NCBI GenBank assembly: GCA_902834965.1
Contig: CADFKY010000042.1
Coordinates: forward strand, 1-7,940
Origin: Veillonellaceae bacterium
Lineage (GTDB): Bacteria; Bacillota_C; Negativicutes; Veillonellales; Veillonellaceae
Reading direction: 5' to 3'
DNA: 7,940 nucleotides
Made by a program: the position numbers and the translations under genes. Shown piece after piece: positions 1-5,750 of this stretch. Below the pieces are notes generated by a model, which was not told the origin of the DNA, made no database searches, and saw only the letters and a list, made by a program, of their open reading frames with translations. The first letter of the stretch is position 1. Each line of letters begins with the position of its first letter.

Positions 1-1
1 A

Positions 2-763
2 GGGGGTGTAGTTAATAAGGTGAGCGGAGCCCCTGTAAATGCTGGTGTTGCAGTAGCATCTTATGCAACAAAGTGGAATGCGGTGCTTGCTAGTAGGCCT
101 GGTGAATATGCATTTTATGATAATTATGAACAGGCTAAAAATGATCAAGAAAGATTTGTGAAAAGTGAGTATGTGGAACCATATACCAGAGATCAAAATT
201 TTATACAAGAATTACTAGCATATCACCATAAGCTTTTTATTGAAAAGCATAAAAACGATGTTCCTTTTGCTGCACCTTTAATGTATGTTGCTAGTCAAGG
301 TGCTGAGAACTATACTTTTTCTATGGATACAAAAGAAGGACGTGACATTGCTAAGTCTCCAACACTGAGATCTGAAATTAGAAATTTGTTAACCTATAAT
401 GGCACGGGTATTTATGATAATGTTAATATATTCTCGAAGGAACTTGTTTTTCCTATTGAATCCTTTAAAAATCAATTATCTGAGGGTAACATTGAGTTAG
501 CAGAGATTGAATTTGGGCTAGCTGCAGCATTTCATAGTAGTACAGTATCTGCTACTGCCAAACTTATTGATGAATCAAGTACTACAAGGACCTATTATGT
601 TTATGGATTTGTTGGTGATAAGGTCAAATTTAGATCTGATGATGACTATAAAGGGGTTTTGGGGTTATTTAACCCTATTGGTGTAGAATGGCAACAAAGT
701 CGTGCAATCGCAACAACTAATGCATTTGTAGAATTCCAAATGGAAGTAGAGGTCGATAAGTAG
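2..763 (+). CDS. C-terminal end of a large CdiA/haemagglutinin-like polymorphic toxin (5' end outside window)
   Basis: The reading frame is open to the left edge, so at least 253 C-terminal residues of a longer protein are visible. The first visible residues (GGVVNKVSGAPVNAGVAVAS, then YATKWN) resemble the Gly/Ala-rich pretoxin stretch found just before the variable toxin tip of CdiA-type and filamentous-haemagglutinin proteins of diderm bacteria. I see no VENN motif. The remaining roughly 220 residues are mixed helix and strand, and I do not recognise the family. The final 80 residues look beta-rich (HSSTVSATAKL, TYYVYGFVGDKVKF, NAFVEFQMEVEVDK), with no Cys and no transmembrane segment. A GTG at position 20 could start a shorter orphan module, because AGGGGGTG lies at 1-8, but the open frame upstream makes a larger protein more likely. 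The TAG stop abuts the ATG of the next gene, the usual toxin-immunity layout. The toxin role is inferred; the enzymatic activity is unknown. Confidence 0.55.
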   Translation, partial: GGVVNKVSGAPVNAGVAVASYATKWNAVLASRPGEYAFYDNYEQAKNDQERFVKSEYVEPYTRDQNFIQELLAYHHKLFIEKHKNDVPFAAPLMYVASQGAENYTFSMDTKEGRDIAKSPTLRSEIRNLLTYNGTGIYDNVNIFSKELVFPIESFKNQLSEGNIELAEIEFGLAAAFHSSTVSATAKLIDESSTTRTYYVYGFVGDKVKFRSDDDYKGVLGLFNPIGVEWQQSRAIATTNAFVEFQMEVEVDK

Positions 764-1252
764 ATGTGGAAAAAGAGGTTGCTGATAATTAGTATATTAG
801 GAAATATTTTTTCTCTGTTTTTTATTGGTGGCTATTTTTTAGTTAACTCTTGGTTTTTTCATGCTGAATTAGGAAGTGTGGTTGGTATAAAGCCTGATTA
901 TTTGGTTCAGTTAAATAATGAAGGAGTTTTGTATGATTATAGACAAATGATTAGAATTGCATCTGGTATAAAGTCATATAAATTGATAAACTCCTTAGAT
1001 GCAGATAATTATCATATATACAAATCCATTCATAATCATCAAATTTTCATTGGTCAAGTTGATCATGTACAACAAAAATATATTATTTATGATGGGTATT
1101 TAGATCACTATATATTTGTGAATCTTAAATTTGATTTAAATGAAAAACAATATGATAATTTTATTGGGAGAATAAAGACAATAGATGGTTATGAGAATGT
1201 TCCTATAAGATATCGTCGTTTAATTGAAAGTGATAACTGGGATTATTTTTAG
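764..1252 (+). CDS. small membrane-anchored protein, candidate immunity protein for the upstream toxin
   Basis: This encodes a 162-residue protein I do not recognise. A charged start (MWKKR) is followed by one long hydrophobic segment at about residues 6-32 (rich in Leu, Ile, Phe, Gly), then a soluble domain of about 130 residues rich in Tyr, Ile, Asp, Asn and His. There is no lipobox Cys, and the protein has no Cys at all, so the segment is best read as an uncleaved signal anchor. The positive-inside rule would place the C-terminal domain in the periplasm. The ATG directly follows the TAG of the upstream gene with zero spacing. The nearest Shine-Dalgarno-like sequence, GAGG (749-752), lies inside that gene, suggesting translational coupling. 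A strong terminator follows, so these two genes close a transcription unit. The gene is conspicuously AT-rich compared with everything from 1440 onward. The immunity role is inferred from position and size; a small unrelated membrane protein remains possible. Confidence 0.5.
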   Translation: MWKKRLLIISILGNIFSLFFIGGYFLVNSWFFHAELGSVVGIKPDYLVQLNNEGVLYDYRQMIRIASGIKSYKLINSLDADNYHIYKSIHNHQIFIGQVDHVQQKYIIYDGYLDHYIFVNLKFDLNEKQYDNFIGRIKTIDGYENVPIRYRRLIESDNWDYF

Positions 1253-1308
1253 TCTTCGTTGAATGTATTCAAATTCTATCAGGATAAGTTTAGTTTTATA
1301 TTAGTTTA

Positions 1309-1354
1309 AATAACAGATAGTTGATCATCTTTAATCAGCTATCTGTTATTTTTT
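1309..1354 (+). terminator. strong rho-independent terminator after the toxin/immunity genes
   Basis: Left arm 1309-1325 and right arm 1334-1350 form a 17-bp stem that is fully paired apart from one G-U wobble (T1321 with G1338). The loop is 8 nt (1326-1333), and the right arm runs into six T residues at 1349-1354. The arms are AT-rich, matching the flanking DNA. It ends the 764-1252 transcript and insulates the downstream metallopeptidase-dnaE unit. A-rich bases before the left arm are short, so action on the opposite strand looks weaker. Confidence 0.88.
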
Positions 1355-1359
1355 ATCAT

Positions 1360-1426
1360 TTTACGTATATCGAATAATTCCTATTAAAATTACCAGAATT
1401 TTACGATTTTATGAGTGTTTTATGAT
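1360..1426 (+). promoter_or_regulatory. weak candidate promoter region for the metallopeptidase-dnaE unit
   Basis: Since a terminator lies just upstream, a promoter is expected here. Two imperfect candidates exist, each beginning with TTTACG (4 of 6 matches to TTGACA). One pairs TTTACG at 1360-1365 with TATTAA at 1382-1387 (16-bp spacing) or TAAAAT at 1385-1390 (19 bp). The other pairs TTTACG at 1400-1405 with TATGAT at 1421-1426 (15 bp). None is a good match, and AT-rich DNA produces such hits by chance. Confidence 0.3.
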
Positions 1427-1438
1427 AAAATAAAAGGT

Positions 1439-2182
1439 ATGAATACTTCAACAACTAGGTCTATTACCTATAATGGCGACAGAATTGAATATGAGTTAAC
1501 CATCAAGCGTGTGAAGAACATGAACATGCGCATTACAAAGGATGGTGTGATCCATGTGTCGGCGAATGCGTATGTGCCGGATTATAGGGTGGACAAGTTT
1601 GTCATCGAGAATATGCCCTTCATTGAGCGGGCTCGTTACAAGATTGATGCATTGAATGCCAAGCGCGTCGATGCGTTGCAGTATGTGAATGGTGAAAGCT
1701 TATCAATCCTTGGCATTCCCGTTACGTTGCGCTTAGTTGAGCAGGATGGAAAGCCTCATATCGGCTTTGACGGAAAAGCCATTCTTACCATGGTTGTACC
1801 TCGTGGTACGACCTATGAAGCGAAGCATAAATTAATGCAAAGTTATTGGCGTAATTTAGGGGAGAAGGTCTTTGTTCATTGGGCGAAGGTCGTGTATCAA
1901 CGCTTTCAGAAGCAAGGTATTGATGTACCTATGCCAACCATAAAACAGCAACGTATGAAGAGCCGTTGGGGTTCTTGTACGCCAGCAAAGCAGCTCATTA
2001 AGATGAACACCCGTTTATTAGAGGGGCCACAGGCGTATATTGAGTACGTTATGATTCATGAGTTTGCTCATTTTAAATATTTAGACCATTCCAAGAACTT
2101 TCACAATCTAGTGGCACAGTTTTTGCCAGATTGGAAGGCTCGTAAGAAGTCATTGAACGTGTATTTTGCTCATCGCCCTTAA
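1439..2182 (+). CDS. YgjP/DUF45-family zinc metallopeptidase (SprT/M48-like)
   Basis: This encodes a 247-residue predicted zinc-dependent peptidase of the YgjP-like (DUF45) family. The C-terminal part carries the signature: RMKSRWGSC at about residues 172-180, then HEFAH (H207, E208, H211), then the DHSKNF segment whose H217 is the probable third zinc ligand. The N-terminal part (SITYNGDRIEYEL, then KRVKNMNMRI) matches the beta-rich N-terminal region of the family. No signal peptide or membrane segment is seen, so it is probably cytoplasmic; the substrate is unknown. I chose the ATG at 1439. The alternative GTG at 1415 sits immediately after an in-frame TGA and has no Shine-Dalgarno sequence. 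However, the ATG is also poorly served, with AAAGG only one base away, so the start is uncertain by eight residues. It lies 12 nt before dnaE and probably shares its transcript. The family call is strong; the biological role is not known from sequence. Confidence 0.87.
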   Translation: MNTSTTRSITYNGDRIEYELTIKRVKNMNMRITKDGVIHVSANAYVPDYRVDKFVIENMPFIERARYKIDALNAKRVDALQYVNGESLSILGIPVTLRLVEQDGKPHIGFDGKAILTMVVPRGTTYEAKHKLMQSYWRNLGEKVFVHWAKVVYQRFQKQGIDVPMPTIKQQRMKSRWGSCTPAKQLIKMNTRLLEGPQAYIEYVMIHEFAHFKYLDHSKNFHNLVAQFLPDWKARKKSLNVYFAHRP

Positions 2183-2190
2183 AGGAGGTG
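2181..2190 (+). promoter_or_regulatory. strong ribosome binding site of dnaE overlapping the upstream stop codon
   Basis: The sequence AAAGGAGGTG is a nearly complete match to the anti-Shine-Dalgarno sequence. Its core AGGAGG at 2183-2188 is 6 nt before the ATG at 2195, which fixes the dnaE start. The first two bases belong to the TAA stop of the metallopeptidase gene, so ribosomes finishing that gene end on this site, which favours coupled translation. Confidence 0.85.
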
Positions 2191-2194
2191 TACC

Positions 2195-5100
2195 ATGCAG
2201 CCATTTGTACATTTACATAGTCATACAGAGTTTAGTTTGCTAGACGGTATCAGTCGTTTGCCTGACATGGTACGTCGTGCGAAGGAGTTAAATCAGCCAG
2301 CTCTTGCCATTACAGACCACGGCAATATGTACGCAGCCATTTATTTTTATAAGGAATGTGTGGCCCAAGGCGTTAAACCGATTATTGGATGTGAAGTATA
2401 TGTCACAGAAGGTAGCCGTCTTGATAAGCAGGAAGGTCGCAGCCGTGAACGATTAAAACATCTTATTCTATTAGCGGAGACCATGGAAGGGTATCGAAAT
2501 CTAGTAAAAATCGTGTCGAAAGCCTCTACTGAAGGGTTTAATTATAAGCCTCGTGCAGACCGCGATTTATTGCGCCAATACAGTAAAGGCATAATTGCCC
2601 TCAGTGCTTGTATTCAAGGTGAGATTCCTCAATATATCTTGCAAGATAATATGGAAGGTGCCAAGCGTTCCATCGAATGGTATATCGAGACGTACGGCAA
2701 GGATAATTTCTTTTTAGAAATCCAAAACCATGGCTTGCCAGAGGAGGCAAAGGCGCAAGAGGAGCTCATTAAGCTCAGCAAGGAATATGGCCTTGGCATC
2801 GTAGCGTCTAATGACTTTCACTATGTCTTAAAAGAGGATGCGGACGCGCAGGATATTAAGGTTTGTATTTCTACGGGCCGCCGTCGTGCTGAGGTGGATC
2901 GTTTAAAATTCCCTAATGATGAGTTCTATCTAAAATCTGGGGATGAGATGGCAGAGTTATTTGGACATATTCCAGGGGCCATCGAAAATACCTTAAAAAT
3001 TGCAGAACGCTGCAATGTAGAGTTTAATTTTGACGAACATCACTTGCCGCACTTTGATGTGCCAGAAGGGGAAACGTCTAAGACCTATTTGCGTAAGGTT
3101 TGTGAACGAGAAATTCCTCGCCTCTATGGTGAAACATCTGAAGCATTACAAAAACGTTTAGACTACGAGTTAGATGTAATTGGTACCATGGGCTTTGAGG
3201 ATTACTTCCTTATTGTATGGGACTATGTACGGTATGCCCGTGATCATGACATTTTAGTAGGCCCTGGTCGTGGTTCGGCGGCCGGTTCTGTAGTTGCCTA
3301 TCTATTAGGTATTACAGGTCTTGATCCATTAAAATACGATTTGCTCTTTGAACGGTTCTTAAATCCAGAGCGGGTAAGCATGCCCGATATCGATATTGAC
3401 TTCTGCTATGAAAAGCGTGGTCAAGCTATCGAATATGTGACGCGGAAATACGGCCAAGCTCGTGTGTCTCAGATTATTACCTTCGGTACAGAGGCGGCTC
3501 GTGCGGTTATCCGTGATGTAGGTCGCGTGCTAGACTTGCCACTGGCTGAAGTAAACCGCATCGCTAAGATGATTCCCAATGAGCTTGGGATTACCTTAGA
3601 TAAGGCGCTACAAGGGAAAGAGTTAAAAGCGTTATACGAAGCTGATTCGAACGTTAAAGAGTTATTTGATTTTGGTAAAAAGCTAGAAGGGATCGCGCGA
3701 AATTCGTCCACTCATGCGGCGGGCGTCGTAATTTCTGCAGACCCTCTAGATGACCATGTACCGGTACAAAATGCCAATGATGAAGGCTTTGTAACACAGT
3801 ACGATAAGGATAATATCGAGGAATTAGGCCTTTTAAAGATGGACTTCTTGGGCCTCCGTACCTTAACGGTTATGGGGGATGCCTTAAAGCTTATCAAGGC
3901 AAACCGTGGTATCGACCTCGATTTAGATGCTATTCCACTCGACGACAAGGCTGCTTGTGATATCCTCACTAAGGGCGATACATCTGGTGTATTCCAGCTC
4001 GAATCGGAAGGTATTACAAAGCTCGTTATGGACCTTAAGCCAGAACATTTTGAGGACTTAATTCCATTGGTAGCCTTGTACCGTCCAGGCCCATTGGGCT
4101 CTGGCATGGTGGCGGACTTTATCGACCGCCGTCATGGTAAAAAAGAGGTTACCTATTTACATCCAATTTTGGAACCGATTTTGAAAGATACCTTTGGTGT
4201 AATCTTGTACCAAGAACAGGTTATGCAGATTGCATCCGCCATGGGCGGGTTCTCCCTTGGTCAAGCGGACTTAATGCGCCGTGCCATGGGTAAGAAAAAG
4301 GAATCTGTACTAAAGGCTCAACGTGAATCCTTTATTCAAGGTTCTATTAACAATGGCATAGAAGAGTCCATTGCGAACGAAGTATTTGACTTGCTCGTAT
4401 ACTTCGCGGGCTATGGCTTTAATAAATCACATAGTGCGGCTTATGCGTACATTGCGTACCAAACGGCGTATTTGAAGGCTCACTATTTCCCTGAATTCAT
4501 GGCTGCTACCATGACTAGCTTTATGCAGAACATGCAAAAATTGACGTATTATATCAATGCCTGCAAGAAGCATAATGTTAAGGTGCTAGGCCCAGATATT
4601 AACTATTCTGAGCGCAGCTTTGCCGTGCAAGGCGATGCTATTCGCTTCGGCCTTGGGGGCATTAAGAACGTAGGGGACAATGCTATCGATCGCTTGATTA
4701 CTGAGCGTAATGAGCACGGTCTTTACACGGATATTGTGGACTTCTGCAAACGTGTTGATAATAAGGTTGTTAATAAACGACTTCTTGAAAGTCTCATTCG
4801 CTGCGGTGCCATGGATGGTTTCAAGGAAAATAGAAACCAATTGTTGCATATGTATGAAAGCGCCCAAGCTGTTGGTGCTAAAGAGCAAAAGGATGCCGCT
4901 ATGGGCACCATGAGTCTCTTTGGCGATATAGAGGAATCTGTAGATTTCGTCCCTGTACCTAATGTAGAGGATTTATCGGAAGACGATAAATTGAAGGATG
5001 AAAAGGAATATACCGGCTTTTACATCACAGGCCATCCATTGCAAGGCTATGCTAAGGAATTAGAGGGCCTCTTTGAATTGGGTGCTCTTGTAGAAAATCC

Positions 5101-5602
5101 AGAGCAGTATGACGGTCAAACCATAACCTTTGGCGGTTTGATTGAAAATAAGACGGACCGTATGACGAGACGAAATGAGGTTATGTCCATTCTTCGCATC
5201 GAAGATTACTCTGGTGCGGCCAATGTAGTGGCATTCCCGAAGGTCTTTAGTCAAAGCCAACAGTTCTTGGCGGTCGATATGATCGTTAAGGTAAAAGGCC
5301 GCGTTGATGCGGATGAAAAGGGTGTGCAAATTATTGCAGACCGCATTATGCCATTAAAGGTAAACTATAGTCAGGCTAAGCATGTGGCCATTCATATTTA
5401 CAGCCAATATGATACGCCAGAAAATAGTGAAGCCTTAAAACGAGTGTTAACGAACACCGCAGGCTCTGTGCCAACATCGTTATACTTGCACCGACAACGG
5501 AAACGCATTAACTTGCCACCGACTATGTGCTTTGACCCTAGTGATGAATCTATCAAGGCTATTGAAGCTATTCTAGGCGATGGTTCCGTAGAGGTACAAT
5601 AA
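2195..5602 (+). CDS. dnaE: DNA polymerase III subunit alpha (DnaE1 type)
   Basis: This is the catalytic subunit of the replicative DNA polymerase, 1135 residues, the usual full length for DnaE. The N-terminal PHP domain (about 4-230) begins HLHSHTEFSLLDG and keeps a complete-looking metal-ligand set: H8, H10, D17, H42, E67, H89, C138, D207, H209. The C-family polymerase core follows, with GPGRGSAAGS at 357-366, the catalytic aspartates D400 and D402 in PDIDIDF, and the third, D550, in KMDFLGLRTL. A helix-hairpin-helix region follows (LGGIKNVGDNA, 820-830). A clamp-binding-like segment MSLF lies at 906-909, an OB-fold at about 975-1050, and a short C-terminal domain ends the protein. There is no exonuclease domain inserted in the PHP domain, so this is DnaE and not PolC. 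It follows the metallopeptidase gene by 12 nt with a strong ribosome binding site. I see no frameshift or missing catalytic residue. Confidence 0.98.
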   Translation: MQPFVHLHSHTEFSLLDGISRLPDMVRRAKELNQPALAITDHGNMYAAIYFYKECVAQGVKPIIGCEVYVTEGSRLDKQEGRSRERLKHLILLAETMEGYRNLVKIVSKASTEGFNYKPRADRDLLRQYSKGIIALSACIQGEIPQYILQDNMEGAKRSIEWYIETYGKDNFFLEIQNHGLPEEAKAQEELIKLSKEYGLGIVASNDFHYVLKEDADAQDIKVCISTGRRRAEVDRLKFPNDEFYLKSGDEMAELFGHIPGAIENTLKIAERCNVEFNFDEHHLPHFDVPEGETSKTYLRKVCEREIPRLYGETSEALQKRLDYELDVIGTMGFEDYFLIVWDYVRYARDHDILVGPGRGSAAGSVVAYLLGITGLDPLKYDLLFERFLNPERVSMPDIDIDFCYEKRGQAIEYVTRKYGQARVSQIITFGTEAARAVIRDVGRVLDLPLAEVNRIAKMIPNELGITLDKALQGKELKALYEADSNVKELFDFGKKLEGIARNSSTHAAGVVISADPLDDHVPVQNANDEGFVTQYDKDNIEELGLLKMDFLGLRTLTVMGDALKLIKANRGIDLDLDAIPLDDKAACDILTKGDTSGVFQLESEGITKLVMDLKPEHFEDLIPLVALYRPGPLGSGMVADFIDRRHGKKEVTYLHPILEPILKDTFGVILYQEQVMQIASAMGGFSLGQADLMRRAMGKKKESVLKAQRESFIQGSINNGIEESIANEVFDLLVYFAGYGFNKSHSAAYAYIAYQTAYLKAHYFPEFMAATMTSFMQNMQKLTYYINACKKHNVKVLGPDINYSERSFAVQGDAIRFGLGGIKNVGDNAIDRLITERNEHGLYTDIVDFCKRVDNKVVNKRLLESLIRCGAMDGFKENRNQLLHMYESAQAVGAKEQKDAAMGTMSLFGDIEESVDFVPVPNVEDLSEDDKLKDEKEYTGFYITGHPLQGYAKELEGLFELGALVENPEQYDGQTITFGGLIENKTDRMTRRNEVMSILRIEDYSGAANVVAFPKVFSQSQQFLAVDMIVKVKGRVDADEKGVQIIADRIMPLKVNYSQAKHVAIHIYSQYDTPENSEALKRVLTNTAGSVPTSLYLHRQRKRINLPPTMCFDPSDESIKAIEAILGDGSVEVQ

Positions 5603-5614
5603 TATATGCATAAG

Positions 5615-5630
5615 AACCTCAATAGAGGTT
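5615..5630 (+). terminator. small hairpin after dnaE, possible weak terminator
   Basis: AACCTC and GAGGTT form a perfect 6-bp stem with a 4-nt AATA loop, 12 nt after the dnaE stop codon. No T run follows (the next bases are AAGGTAG), so it does not meet the standard for an intrinsic terminator. It may act as a 3'-end stabiliser or a weak pause. A second imperfect stem, 5634-5642 with 5647-5656 (one bulged C), follows immediately. Confidence 0.3.
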
Positions 5631-5701
5631 AAGGTAGTAATAAATATATTCACTACTTAATAACACATGTTGCGTAGGGCACAGATAGCTTTTACCAACA
5701 T

Positions 5702-5710
5702 TGATATAAT
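5702..5710 (+). promoter_or_regulatory. extended -10 promoter of pyk
   Basis: TGATATAAT is a perfect extended -10 element: TG, one base, then TATAAT (5705-5710). No convincing -35 box lies 16-18 bp upstream, which is tolerated when the TGn extension is present. Transcription would start near 5717, giving a leader of about 34 nt that contains the AGGAGG ribosome binding site. This makes pyk at least partly independent of dnaE transcription. Confidence 0.7.
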
Positions 5711-5740
5711 ATATGAACATCCAAAAGGGATGGTTTTCAT

Positions 5741-5746
5741 AGGAGG
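5741..5746 (+). promoter_or_regulatory. ribosome binding site that fixes the pyk start
   Basis: AGGAGG lies 4 nt before the ATG at 5751. It decides the start: the same frame is open further upstream to an ATG at 5667, but that extension of 28 residues would span the promoter at 5702-5710 and has no family similarity. Confidence 0.85.
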
Positions 5747-5750
5747 AACA

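Noticed and set aside
20..22. GTG at 20 as the true start of the first gene
   Set aside because: The same frame is open to the window edge and the residues before it (GGVVNK) continue the pretoxin-like sequence. An orphan module starting here stays possible.
1253..1414. Possible tRNA, small RNA gene or CRISPR repeat in the left spacer
   Set aside because: The only clear structure is the terminator hairpin at 1309-1354. No cloverleaf, no repeated spacer pattern and no strong promoter for an RNA gene are visible.
1415..1438. GTG at 1415 as start of the metallopeptidase
   Set aside because: It is simply the first codon after an in-frame TGA (1412-1414), has no ribosome binding site, and overlaps a possible -10 box. 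Not fully excluded, because the chosen ATG also lacks a well-spaced site.
3469..5329. Open frames on the minus strand, and one in another plus frame, inside dnaE
   Set aside because: They overlap a clearly conserved polymerase frame, have no recognisable domains or ribosome binding sites, and follow from the codon usage of dnaE.
5603..5740. Riboswitch or attenuator in front of pyk
   Set aside because: The hairpins are small, lie upstream of the promoter and so outside the pyk leader, and no known riboswitch core or T run is present.
5667..5750. N-terminal extension of pyruvate kinase to an upstream ATG at 5667
   Set aside because: It spans the extended -10 promoter and the AGGAGG site, adds 28 residues with no family similarity, and pyruvate kinases start at the MKRTKIVCT segment.
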